Position numbers and translations under genes: made by a program
Notes under the pieces: model-generated
Database searches by the model: none
What the model saw: the letters and a program-made list of their open reading frames with translations, nothing else
What the model was told of the DNA's origin: nothing
Source of the DNA: Pampus argenteus
Lineage: Eukaryota; Chordata; Actinopteri; Scombriformes; Stromateidae
Assembly: GCA_036937835.1 (NCBI GenBank)
Contig: CM072881.1
Location: forward strand, 9,310,001 to 9,374,000
Reading direction: 5' to 3'
Length of the DNA stretch: 64,000 nucleotides
In this document: positions 52,405 to 64,000 of the stretch, piece after piece
Position numbering within the stretch: position 1 is the first letter of the stretch
Layout: every line of letters begins with the position of its first letter

Positions 52405-55400
52405 GACAATTGTAAATAACAATACAACCGTGTAAATGAAATTTCACATAACTGTTCAGAGGCTAATAAAGGCACGATCAGTCAATAAAAATCCTATTTG
52501 CTCTCACTGTGATGTTAGTGGTGAAAGTTTGGTGATTGGGAATTTAATCACAGAGAAAATGTGTATGTGGGAGTGGGGGTGACTTAAATGAGAATTGATA
52601 ATGGTGTAATGAGGCAGACAATGGCAGAACTATTCTGTCTGAACTATTGGCCCTTACTCCAGCAGCTGCATTGTGGTGTTGGAGCGGAGTGCATGGGCCA
52701 GAGCTTTAGTAGCAGAAGATTTGATGAAATTCCACTGTAGACTGAAAATAGAGAAAGAGAGGCACATAAGGACAACTACAAAGGAAATGTGACATATATT
52801 GTGACTCTTCTTTTTTTTTTTTTTTTGGCAGACAGCAAGTAAGTACATTATTTGTACAATTATTGTAGTCCTCAGGCACATTTTCAAAGCATGTGAAGCT
52901 GGTGATGCCTGATGTTGCTCATGTGTGTTTATGTGTGTGTTTGCATTTACGGTACATTACAAGCCTCACTTACTGCAAAGAGGTGAGACCTTGATTAAAC
53001 TTGATTGCGCCTGCTATAGCTTGAACACCTTCATCATGCAGCAGGTTGGCTGTGAGACTGGGATATACACACAAAGACACACACACATACATAGTACAAA
53101 TTCAGAAACATGCAAAAAAAAAAAAAAGTTATTAATTAATGTTATATATTTCATTCCGTAAATTTTTTCTTTTTTGCAAACAATATCTTTACATGACATA
53201 CTGAACAGTTAGATATTTCCATGCCACCATGGCGTATTACAAGAGGCGACTCACTCAAGGTCCTGGAGAGAGTTGTTCTCGCGGAGGGCCTGAGCCATGT
53301 TCTTCGCTCCCTCCACCCCAATCGAATTCTCTCTTAAACTGCCCAGATAGAAAAATACATAAAATGAGAAAAAAAAGAACAAGAAATAACACATATGTGA
53401 TATGCACCAAGTAGAGTACCAATACACTATAAATTAGCGTGAATAATGGACACAGAGAAACAGCCTGTCCCTGTCCAAAGATTGTAAAATTCACCTACAG
53501 CACCTCTAAATCTCACTCTTAATCATGCTATATGTCATTTGTCATCTGTACACAAATCTAAAGTGTAGAAATGACAACTTGTAACCTTACAATTGAACCA
53601 GACTATTTCTGGGATGAAAGCTGTGATTTCCCAGAGTCTCGGCTGGTTTCCTGGCAACCTCATGTTGCAGTCATTAGAGACCTTTACAGGTGGTGGTTGG
53701 AGGTACGAGAAGGCAAATAAACAAGAAAAGCCTTCGGGTTTAATACTCACTTCAAAGAGACGAGCCCGTGGTTCAGCCTCAGCGCTTTGGTTAAGGCCGT
53801 CATCCCCCTGTTGCTGATTGAGTTACTCTGAAGTCTGCAAAAAGAAAAGATTAAATGCAGCTACATTAGGAACTGTTTGTGGTCAGTGTGTAAAGCACAA
53901 TTTTTAAAATGCCATTAGAAGGTGATTGCAGTGGAAGCTTAAATACACCCCTGCAGGGAAAGTATACTGACTGAAGTGAGAGCAAAGTGTGGTTGACTGT
54001 CAAAGCCTCTGCCAGAGCGATGGCTCCTTTGTCCCCGAGCTGGTTGCTACAAAGACTGTAGACAAGAATGAAAAAAAAATAATTCTGTAAAACACAAATG
54101 TACAGAACATAAGTGTGTAGCGTATATAATCAATTATCCACAAAACAATATTTGCATTATTTTAACATTCGGTATGATATCTCAATTAAGGATTACATCA
54201 GTTTTGTGAGAGTCCGGTTTGTCTTCAGGGCATCTGCAATCCGTTTGGCTCCATTCGCTCCAACTGTATTCTTCCTTATGCTGTATCATTACACGCATGG
54301 AAGAAAAAATCATAAGAATGCACACATACTGCATGCGCTATCCATTATGCATGCAACAAAGAAAAGTAAAAACCCAGACAAAACTCACTTCAGAGACACC
54401 AATTTGCGGTTGCATTGCAGGACTTCTGCCAGAGCCTGCGCACCTTCCTCCTCAATGGCATTGTTCTGGAAACTGATGAGTGGTTAGAGAAATTAATAAA
54501 TAAAAAAAAAACACCGCCTCAAAAGTCTTCCGCTGGCATTTTGTGTGTATAAATCGAAATCTATAGCAATCGCACTCACTTGATTGATACCAGCACTTGG
54601 TTCATTTTTAGAGCTTCTGCCAGGAACTTTGCACCCTTCGAGCCGATGTTGTTGTTCCGGAGACTAAATTATAAATTGGTGGTTAATTCATACAGAGTGA
54701 TGTACAATCATAACTGAGTATATGCTGGTGAAGAACAATAACACAACTGTTGTTTTGTGGTATTTGTGTTTCCTCTTTCTTTCTATTTTTTGATTGTTGT
54801 GCACCACAACACCGAGGCAAATTCCTTGTATGTGCAAACCTAGTTTGGCAATAAACTTGATTCTTGTTCTAAAACGAGTGTAGTTTTGGAGCGTTTGCCT
54901 CCCTTGTAATTTTGCTATTGTTCTATATAAAACTATGCAGCCTACAAAGTGCTAATGTGATAGAAGTGAGCATCAAAATGCTTACTAAATGTATGCTAAA
55001 AAAACAGTTTACCACCAGTTTCATATAACACATCAAACCAACAGATCTCACTTGAGGGAAGTTAGTGCTCGGTTCACCAAAAGGGCTCGACTCAGGGCTT
55101 TGGCACCTTTGTTGCTGATAGCATTGTCCGCTAAACTGAGGGGGTGAAAAAAAGAAATTGTACAACCACATGATAATCACTCAGTATCTCATACAGACGT
55201 GTAATCAAATTGATTGACACTAAATTGAAACTAAAAAAGTTTGAAACGTAGCTATTACTCACCTTATTTTCTGGATATGGCAGTCTTTGGCACTCAGGAG
55301 GCTTCCCAGCAATTCCATCACATCATCTTTGAAGTGATTATTTTCTAACCTGCGGAAGAGACAAGATATGCATTTCACGTTTCAATGTTTGTCCTGTGGT

Positions 55401-58400
55401 TTTGTTATTATTTGTTTTATGTTTTGTTTTAAGTGTTTTGTGGAGCGCTGACCTGAGATGGCTGCAGTACAGCAGCTGTGGGAGCAAACATTTGACTGTG
55501 GTGCAGTTGAGTGAGGCTGTTAGGTTGGTCTGTTCACTGCACTCTGGAGAAACATGCAGCAAGTAGCCCAGCACAACACAGTGAGCCCGTGTTAACTTCC
55601 CCGCCAGGCTACCAAGCCGCAAATCCTCCTCTACAGTACGCAGCAGCTCTGTGTGTTGCAGCTCCTGTAAACAATAAGCCAGGTTGACCGCACGCAAAGA
55701 CACCACACCACTCCCGCTGACCAAGAGGCCTTGCAAAAACCCTGCTGCCCATGCCTTCAGGTTGCCATCATCTTTCCCGATGGCCAAAAGACCGGAGAGA
55801 GGTTTCACTGCCACTGGGCACAGCAGGCCTGTCAGGAAGCGCACAAACACATCCAGGTGACCGTCTTCAGCTTGTTGCGAGTGCTGAAAGGCACTTCTGA
55901 AGTGGTTCTGGAAACCAATCTTGGGCCATGACATGGTGCTCTCTGAGAACAAGTCAAAGATTGCCCTCTTAGAAGAGACATGGTAGAAAGTGGCTGCGAG
56001 AAACTCCTGCAGAGTCAAATGAGTGAAACGGTATGTCGTGTATATGACCGACTCCTCCCGAACAAGAATTCCAGCACCAAGACTGCTTTGAGTTAACAGT
56101 AGCTCTATCCCATAGGCCCTGAGATCCTGCTCACTGAAGGTGTACTTGTGTTTGAGGAGCCCATAAAACGCCAGCCGTCCAAGATTCCCCAGCAGTTTAC
56201 GATTGCTCCCATGGAGCTGCTCCATTTTTACTGGCTCCCTGCCTCTGGGTTCACCTACTTCTGCCTTCATGGAACAAAACTGGGCGTAGAGCTCAGTACA
56301 TGTCCTTGGAAGGGTCTCCTGTGTTGCACTCTGCATGATGTACATCAACGTATCAGCCAATATCCAGCAAAAACATGGTATGTAGCACATCACCATTAAG
56401 ATCTTATAGGACTCCAGGTGTGCCCATATTTTACTGGCAAAATCCCTCTCAGAGAAGTGGTGGTTTAGGAAGACCTGGATGTCCTTGGGGCTGAATCCGG
56501 GGATCTCTGTCACCCTGTCAACCAAACCTCCAGGGATGAGTGAGGCCACTCCTGGCCTGGCAGTGACCCACACTGCTATGTCAGGGAGAAGATTCCCTCG
56601 GATGATGTTAGTAATTAAGTCATCAATGGACACTTCTTTCTTTGGGTCATTGCAGGATACTGCATCTGAGAAATTCAAAGTGGAGCGGAATTCATCCAAA
56701 CCATCAAGTATGAGCAATGTCCGGCAGGAGCTGCTTAGGACCAGACTGAGATCTGTTAAATGAGGAAAAGCCATCTTCACCAGCTTTTCAGCTGAAAGCT
56801 TCTCCAGTGAGTTCAGCTCACAAAAAGTGAACGGCAAGACGAAGCTCACATCTGTACAGATGGTCCCTTGGCTCCACTGTCTGATGAAGTGTCGGACCCA
56901 GGTGGTCTTGCCGATACCGGCCACCCCAATGGTGAGGGACACCCTTGGAGGCATACTGACCCGGGTGAGTGGCTCCAAGAGTTTGGCCAGGCCCAGCTGT
57001 CTGAGATGATTTCTTTTCCCTCCACGAGTTGCCCCCACCTGCATCAAGTCATGCTCCTTCTGCTGGAGGTCAGAAAGACCATCGACCAGAAGTAAGGTCC
57101 TAGAGGAGATGTTCAGTTTGGGGCAGCTGCACGAATCTCTGTCTCTGAGCTGCTCATATCGACGCAAAAGCACATCTTTGTGCTCCTTCACCATGGACTC
57201 TGCAGAAAACAAAATGACTCAGGTTACTGACAGCCATACGAAAAATATTCAAATATTCATATTTTAATAACCAAGAAGTTTGGACAATGCAATGGGTTGT
57301 ATTTATGTAGCTGCTTTTTCCCCAAGGTTGGTGCAAAATGCTTTATAATGCCTCACATTCACAGCAGCACAAAGTGGTTTGCAGCTTGGTCATGGACATT
57401 TTGACATGCTATTAGGAGGATTCACTCCTGTAATTACTGGACACCTAAATATTTCACTAGTAGTAATTTATATTCAACCCTTTCTTAACAAATCCCATAC
57501 AAGCCCCATACCATAGTTTATGATGAACTGGGCCACCTGAGAATCTGAGCTCTCAATGAAGCCCCGCAGGACATCAGAGCCTTGAGTGTCCTTGCCAGTG
57601 ACAATAGTTGTGAGCATGTTGACCTGGTCCTGCAACCGGCCCACTTCCTTGATCCTGGTCTCCTCAGTTGAACTCAGAACATCCATCTTTCTCAGGTGGG
57701 TTAATATCCTCTCCAGGAAGGAGGCTGTAATGAAGCGTTGCAGCTGGTCTTGATGCTTTTGGACCCAGCCGAGATCTGCAGCAATACAGAGCGCAGAAAA
57801 AGCTTTAACTGTAGGTAATGAACCATTAGATTATCATGTGATAATTAACAACGATATTTTGACTTTCACTTTCCCCTGTTCAGAGTGACAAGAAACGATT
57901 AGGGGTGAACTGTAAACAAACATACATTGTTGGAAACAAACCAGCAGGCTACTGTGGTGTCACATGACCAAACTTTATGTTGTAGGAAAATATGCAACAT
58001 AATGCTGTACAAGAAAAGTAGATTTTCATCTCATCTCAGAGAACTGAAAAAAAAAATATCTATCAATCACCAAAGCAGTTGTACCACACCTATAATTTGA
58101 ATAGCAGTCTGTTCTTTTACTTTTCTTTTTTCCTTCCATAATCGTTTCTAACAATTTCACATGTAATGTGATCAATCCTTTTCATTTGCTCGCTTTTGTA
58201 AACACTGAAATGTTTGTGTGCATACGTGCATGTTCATCATCACCACCAAAACACACTCCATTCTCTCTCTCTCTTTTTCTTTTAGTTATTAAATTGATTT
58301 CCAATTACCATGCCACATCCTAAACATGATGCAGTACTGATAACATTTATTCCTCTAACAAAAAAAAAAGGAGAAAATGATTCATAATGCCTTCCTTCTC

Positions 58401-59400
58401 TAGATCACACAACTCAATATAGAGTTGTTGTGTTTGTAATCGATAAACATACATACAAACACATTTATAATCTATAATTTGTGCAGTAGATATCAATCCC
58501 CAATCGTCAGTTTAGAGGCAATCATTTTCCCATTATCTTTTTTTTTAGTTTTTATTTCTAGCCAATTTAATCTCTGAGAGCTACATTTAAAACACAGCAG
58601 TGACAATTCATCAATTTCATCTTTACACTTTCTGCAGCAACTAACTAAAAGGAAAGTAGGCTACCCACATTTCTCTACAGGCTTTCAAATTACTAAAAAA
58701 ATTTTAAAAACTATTTTCCATAATCCATCAATTTCAACACCATTCAGAAAAAAAAATAGAAAACTGACACCTAGCAACCACTGGACCACTGCAAGGTACC
58801 AACACTATATAACTTTATACAAATATAGGTAGCGCTAATTACAAACTTCAACACTGAAGGATTCACTGTCCTTTCATCTAATTTCATAAATGACAACACC
58901 TGTTGCTCTGCTGATAATTCTCTAATCTCACATGTGTGGTGTAACGTTCATGACACATTTGTACGAATGTGAATACGATGTTGACTAGACTGATGAAAAC
59001 TGAATAACTGAAAACTAATTCAAACTGATAGATGATCTTCACTAAAACTGGAGATCATTCTTGCACTCTGTTTTTTTTTTTTTTTGTGTAAATTCCCTTT
59101 AAGGATGCTTTTATAGCAACCACATCCTCCCTCATCATCCTCTCGATCGCACATGCTCCATTAATAGTTGTTATGGTTTTCCCCTGCTCAAAATAAACAA
59201 AAAGAAAGACTGACATGTATTGCTTGAATGCCAGCAGCGAGACATGTAATGAATCTTTTGGAAGAGAAGAAAACTTTACCCTCTATTTCTTGTGATGAGG
59301 TCGAGCAGGACACAGACTGAAGATCCACATAGCAGTCGTCCTGCCACGTAATGCGTTTGCTTCGGTCCAGGATAGAATCGTAATGTGCTTTCCTCTCCAT
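50352..59400 (-). CDS. nlrc3: NLRC3, CARD-NACHT-LRR regulator
   Basis: A cytosolic NLR known in mammals mainly as a negative regulator of inflammatory and T-cell signalling. The model is 1133 aa (human 1065). Residues about 41-128 are a CARD-like helical domain (LGWVQKHQDQLQRFITASFL...), on its own exon. NACHT follows in a 1747-bp exon, with Walker A GVAGIGKTT near residues 220-228 and Walker B LLILDGLDE near 290-298. The C-terminal LRRs occupy one 87-bp exon, thirteen consecutive 84-bp exons and a 91-bp last exon. Motifs such as LQENSLGMDGAIFIATALKG and NIIRGNLLPDI match mammalian NLRC3 closely. No FISNA or B30.2 domain is present, so this is the single-copy orthologue and not one of the expanded fish NLRC3-like genes. 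Exons: 59280-59400, 57512-57775, 55453-57199, 55263-55349, 55052-55135, 54580-54663, 54389-54472, 54197-54280, 53972-54055, 53751-53834, 53255-53338, 52974-53057, 52658-52741, 52224-52307, 51988-52071, 51059-51142, 50595-50678, 50352-50442. Total 3402 nt. The exact start codon is the least certain point. Confidence 0.93.
52325..52402. repeat. (CA)39 microsatellite beside an nlrc3 3' splice site
   Basis: On the transcribed strand this is (TG)39 ending about 17 bases before the acceptor of LRR exon 52224-52307. It is the longest simple repeat in the window. Confidence 0.95.
57776..59279 (-). other. nlrc3: Large nlrc3 intron between the first coding exon and the CARD exon
   Basis: About 1.5 kb of AT-rich intron with short homopolymer runs. 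I see no further exon or embedded gene. Confidence 0.6.
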
Positions 59401-60360
59401 GAGAAGGTTAGATATTTTCTGGCCCCAGATGTTCCTGTTTGTGTCTACACAATATGAAACAGCATTACTTACACAGCGTGCATACTGGGCATCACATGAC
59501 TGTGACAAATAGAAGAAATCTCTCTAAATATCTTCCAAAAACACCCCTGGTGTACAATAATTTTCGTTAACGAATCTTTAAACAGAATGAGAATTTGTAT
59601 GGAACGCCCAACATGATCTCATCATAGGCACGAAGGTATAAGCCACAGAGAAGTGTATACCATTATTTCTTTTACCTTTATAAGAAAAAAAAAAAGAACA
59701 CATGCTACTTTACCTATGATCTACTGCATCGTTGCTCACATGCTTATTCATTTTTTATCTTTTCCAAAGCACATTGCATCGCGTCCATTTCGATGAAATG
59801 TGGTACATATGAAGTTTATTATGGTTTCTGCAGCGGAGGTGATTCAAACATACATGTATCTAAATGATGTTTGAGGATCATCTGAGACAGGAAATGACAC
59901 ATGTCATCCTGTGTGGTTTATTCACTTTATCACGTATTTTCTTACACAGGAAGCAGATTCAAAAGTCCAGACCGCAGATGTATTCAAGGCAGCTTGTTAG
60001 CTTCTGCTAAACATAAGCTAAAACTATGGAAAGGTTAAATAACAAATCTGTTTGCGTTATTTAAACAGATTTGTTTTACAGGTCTGACTGCTGCAACTGC
60101 TTTTAAAGTGACAAATGTCACTGTAACAAGATGTAAAATAACACAATAATGATCACCATCAACAACAAAAAGCGCAAACATAAGACGTGATATTTTTTTT
60201 GTATGTAAGTAGGCCAGCCTTACACTCTAAGTATGAGTGTAAGTGTGTAAGGAAATAAGCCAGACAGATTGGTTATAAATGAAATAATACATAAAACAAA
60301 ATTACGAGGTTTCAGTATATAGTATGTGAGAAATGTATGTATTAAATGCATGTAACTCAC

Positions 60361-60480
60361 CATGTGTTTGTTGAAGCTGGTGGTTGGTTAACGTCAAAAG
60401 ATGGAAGATGGTGCCCAGACATATGTTTCACACGGTAATGTCATCATTCTCATGAAAGAAGGCGTAGCACAATTTCAGAA
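60361..60480 (-). other. nlrc3: Candidate nlrc3 5' UTR exon
   Basis: A good donor (AACACATG|GTGAGT on the - strand) defines the 3' edge at 60361. It splices in phase to the exon ending at 59444. The joined frame has no ATG before an upstream stop, so this exon would be untranslated and translation would begin at 59400. The 5' edge is a guess. Confidence 0.4.
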
Positions 60481-63400
60481 GATTCACTGTGGGACTGAAA
60501 TCTAGTCGAGGACTAGCAAGCGAATGAAAACGTCAAATGAAAAGTCACAATCAAAATGCTGGCTGCAGTGTCTCATGCTGCATCTTCTTCCTGTCTATTG
60601 AATCAATCTTCCTGTGTTGTGGTTAGCAGCTTTAACAGTGAAAAAGAAAAAGAAAATAAGCTTCTGCTTTGCATGTGATATTGTCCAAGACCTGAGAGCT
60701 TAACCACACTTCAGTCTGTGCAGACATCTACTCTACTGTGTTAGTCAGCGTTGAACCACACAAGAGCTGAGATGGAAGATACTACATGATATGCTGTAGA
60801 GCTTCACATTGCAAATGCAATGCAAGCACCACTGCAGACAGGGGACAAATAAACAAAATAAGTGTTTCTAGTGAGAAAATTGTAAAGAGCAAAGATAAGA
60901 TTCTCTAAGGTGATATTGGCAGGAGACAATAAGTACACACTTTGAACATAATACATAGACACTGCACAGCATAAAGACTATTATATATATATTATATAAG
61001 TAAATCATGGCCAAACGAATACAAAAGCACACTTAAAAAACTATGAAAGTAGAGAACATCAAACAGAGCAGGACACACAAGAGTTTGAAAAATAACTGAA
61101 ACTCAAAGTTTTTTTTTTACGTTTTATTTTATGCCTGCTACATGACCATGACATCGGTATGGAAACGTAAGGTGAACACTGAAAAGAATCCTGCCCTGAA
61201 TGCAGATGACATGGAGAGCTGTCTTTCCAGCGTTTCCATCCTGTTCAGTGTGTAAATACCCTGCTGTAGACATGAATAATGTACTGTCAGTAAGATCTGC
61301 GAGGTTCTGGCTTATTTTACAGAACACAACACTGTTCCTCAATCTAAATTATTCCCTACTCAAATTTAGCCATGCCATTTATTTCCATTTCTTATGATTG
61401 TTATAATTTTTTTTTTTTTTTCAGTAATCATTCCTCTTGTTCATACTGATCACTAAGAGAGCCTTTCATAGTGTATTTACTATGTAAGTGAGGGTTAGTG
61501 TTAGCTAATATAAATCTCCAGAAGTAGAAGAAGTGCAAATTAGTCAAATCAAGTGGAAATCCTATTTTTAGGGGCCAGTTCCCCCTTTATGTTACGATCT
61601 TTCACACTTGATTTGACTAACTCAGACTGATGAAGTCTTGTCAATACATTTTTGCACAAAAGGAGGACTGTGAATTTTTTTTCTGCCATCAATTACACTG
61701 TAAGTGGATTTTCATCTTTTAATGGCCAGTATAAGCAGAAAGAATGAGTGCAGTGAGCAAATCCTGCTTCAATGATCATGTTACTAGTTATTTTTTTTAA
61801 AGAAAGACTTGAACCTATCCTTTAAACAATTAATCATAATGTTTGAGCTGAACTGATACATTAACTTGAGTTGCTTCTTCTTTATTGTGTCGCTTCTTCA
61901 GGAAGAGTCAACACATGTGCATGTCAATATTGCGATTGCCTTCTCCTTTTTGTACCTTTTGTAACTCCTTTTTAAAACTTCCAAGTATATAAGATATAGA
62001 ACTAGACATACTGTACACTGAACATTGCATAACATACTTTCAAAGGGGGAAAACATATCTGCTCTACTTTGAAAGCATTAGTGAGTCTGGTTTTTCATCT
62101 AGTATTTTATCTGTACTCAATAGTTCAACTTGAACTACGAAAGCAGCAACGTTGCTGTAAAAGAAAAAAAAGACTTGATGGGATTTATTTTGCTTGTCAG
62201 AGGTGTTTTAAGAAATGTCAATACTGTTATATTAGAAAGGAGGATTACCAAGGTATTTAAAAGAAACAAACAAACTGAAGTTCTGTGCACCTCAGCAGAT
62301 AAGTAAGACTACATTACAAGGTAAGTGGCACATCAACATTATTAAAAAAAATGAAGCATATTCAAGTATAAATGCTCATTTCATGGCACTCTGTGTTGGC
62401 AAATTTATGATTATTTTAACTTACACTACAATTTAGAAACAAACTTGGTTGTGATTGGTTATAAATGCCTCTCCCCCCCTGAGAAAAGCAACATCATATT
62501 TCATAGTATTTACACTTATGGCTGCAGCAGAGATGGCTGTACTTTCCCTCTAACAAATGAGGGATCAGCTGACCAAGAAAACACACACAAAATAGGCACA
62601 AAAGAGGCTTCTGAGCCACTAAAATACACACAAATGAAACATAAAATAGTATCAACATTAAGCAGTCTCTCATGTCAAAAAACAAATAATCTTCAACTTT
62701 GATTTCAACATCAGTCTCTTACAGTTATCACTTTTTCTAAATTTCAAATCAAGAAAATGTAAACAGTTTGCTTTACGAACAGTAAGCATACAAAAGTGGT
62801 TACAGACACTCATCACAAGTTAGCTCAAGACATTCACATTTAAAAAAACAATAAAACAATCAAGCCCTCTGAGTGAGTAGAGTCTAAACCTGACCGTTAC
62901 AGCATGTAGCAGGAAAACAAAGCAGGAAGTTGACCATTTCCAAGAATAAATGTGAGCTTGACAAATATTATCTGGATTACAAAGACTGTTAAAATACTGT
63001 AGTGACAGTTGAGAATGTGATTAACCAAATGCCATTAAATTGAGAGAAATTCCTGCATAAATTATAACCATTTTCTTTTTTTTTAATTTAAAGGCTTTTC
63101 CCAGTTACATAAATGATTTGACAAACACAAGAACAATTTGGGGCTTTACTCTTACGTCAAGTATTATAAAAATCCTTCTTTTCATCTTCCTTTTCCTTTA
63201 AAAGTAGTAACCAGACGAAGGCTGCACACTGACCTTTATAAAAATATGTATATATATATATATATCTGGTGTTTTAAAATCTCCTCATGGGCTGGTGGCA
63301 TAAAATATCTGGATACAACCGCACTGTTAACAGAGAACTACAACTCATTTTCATCAGTGATCTTTTAAAAAGACGCAGCGAAGGACACTTGTGGTGACAT

Positions 63401-63538
63401 TCACTTCAAAACAACTACACAATCAGTCACATACAGGTCAAATAACCGCTGATTACCCCCATCTCTCGCTCCCTCTGCTGAAGTCCTGCCACGCACACAA
63501 GTACTTACAGATGCAAACGCAGTGATTCGAAGCCTGGA
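60481..63538. other. Intergenic spacer upstream of nlrc3
   Basis: Should contain the nlrc3 promoter. No gene is recognised. An inverted repeat lies at 61540-61620 and a TA run near 63248-63266. Confidence 0.55.
61540..61620. repeat. Short inverted repeat (16-bp perfect arms)
   Basis: TTAGTCAAATCAAGTG at 61540-61555 is repeated in perfect inverted orientation at 61605-61620, separated by 49 bases. The size suggests a tiny inverted-repeat element or a hairpin-forming transcript. There is no protein-coding content. Confidence 0.8.
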
Positions 63539-63602
63539 TTATAGATCTGAGAGGCCCTCTGCGTGTTCACTCAGCTCCATAGTGTAATAGTCCAGAGGAC
63601 GC
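63539..63602 (-). CDS. Last coding exon of an unidentified gene
   Basis: A clean acceptor (CTATTTGCAG) is followed by one base completing a split codon. Twenty codons then read RPLDYYTMELSEHAEGLSDL, followed by TAA. The rest of the gene would lie beyond the window's right edge. The peptide is not compositionally simple and looks like a genuine C-terminus, but I do not recognise the family. The frame also stays open through the intron upstream, so the exon call rests on the splice site alone. Confidence 0.45.
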
Positions 63603-64000
63603 CTGCAAATAGAACCAACAGCATTAACAAAACACACACACACATAATGCAATATCAAGCAGTAATCTACTATTAGCTCTTCTAATGTAAGGGCGGCAGG
63701 CCACTGGGTGTTGGTGTGTGTGTGTGTGTGTGAAAGAAGAGGACAACATTTGTTCAACTCTTAATTAATTATGATCACTTTTCCATTAAAAGTCAGGCTT
63801 CAAAAGTAAAAGAGAGTATTCCTAATATGAGTATCTGACTGAAATCTGTGACAGCTGTAATAGTTACTGGCTTTTTGTTAAGAATGTCTTATGTTTAATA
63901 GCACTCAGACAGAAAGAAAGAAAGGAACTGTCAGATGCAAAAATGTGAGAGCGTGTACGTTATTCAGTATGTGCACAAATACAGGCACTAAATGGGCAGT
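63603..64000. other. Right-edge sequence, probably intronic
   Basis: Contains a TG microsatellite at about 63711-63731. No exon recognised. Confidence 0.4.

Noticed and set aside
60361..60480. Extension of the nlrc3 coding region into the upstream exon
   Set aside because: The joined frame has no ATG before an upstream in-frame stop, so it is treated as 5' UTR.
61540..61620. microRNA precursor
   Set aside because: Paired arms are only 16 bp with a 49-base loop, too short a stem for a typical pre-miRNA; kept as an inverted repeat.
1..64000. CRISPR arrays, prokaryotic operons, tRNA or rRNA genes, viral insertions
   Set aside because: None seen on reading both strands; direct repeats are ordinary microsatellites. 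A tRNAscan/Rfam search was not possible here.

Overview
The window is vertebrate nuclear DNA, almost certainly from a ray-finned (percomorph-like) fish. It has AT-rich introns, CA/TG microsatellites, the teleost 'ACTTAAGTAAAAGTA' short mobile element, and split genes whose proteins match vertebrate families residue by residue. There are no operons, CRISPR arrays or prokaryotic features. Exon models were assembled by hand from splice sites plus reading frame. In all four multi-exon genes the summed coding length is divisible by three.

Layout. Positions 1-6.9 kb hold no gene. A single-exon replacement linker histone H1.0 (h1-0) lies on the + strand at 7.3-7.9 kb, with H1-box and H4-box promoter motifs upstream. 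Four genes then follow on the - strand. (1) rhot2 (10.87-18.11 kb, 19 coding exons, 618 aa) is the outer-mitochondrial-membrane GTPase Miro2. (2) wdr90 (20.55-38.13 kb, 43 coding exons, 1850 aa) is the centriole/cilium scaffold protein WDR90/POC16. (3) A glucagon-receptor-family class B GPCR (39.24-42.92 kb, 13 coding exons, 431 aa to the first stop) may be the receptor lost from mammals (GCRPR/GRLR), but its exact subtype is open. (4) nlrc3 (50.35-59.40 kb, 18 coding exons, 1133 aa) is a CARD-NACHT-LRR protein orthologous to mammalian NLRC3. The last coding exon of an unidentified - strand gene lies at 63.54-63.60 kb.

wdr90 followed by rhot2 on one strand reproduces the mammalian WDR90-RHOT2 pair. 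The genes do not form one pathway; what they share is conserved linkage.

The most notable observation is in the GPCR. Its coding region ends at a TGA in the context CAG TGA CTA G, the best-known vertebrate stop-readthrough signal. It is followed by 104 further in-frame sense codons encoding a Ser/Thr-rich tail of the kind other glucagon-family receptors have. This predicts programmed readthrough producing a second, long-tailed receptor form. Other points are two GC-AG introns (one in wdr90, one in the GPCR), a 25-bp-arm near-perfect palindrome with CRE-like sites upstream of wdr90, and long TG repeats directly abutting 3' splice sites in wdr90 and nlrc3.
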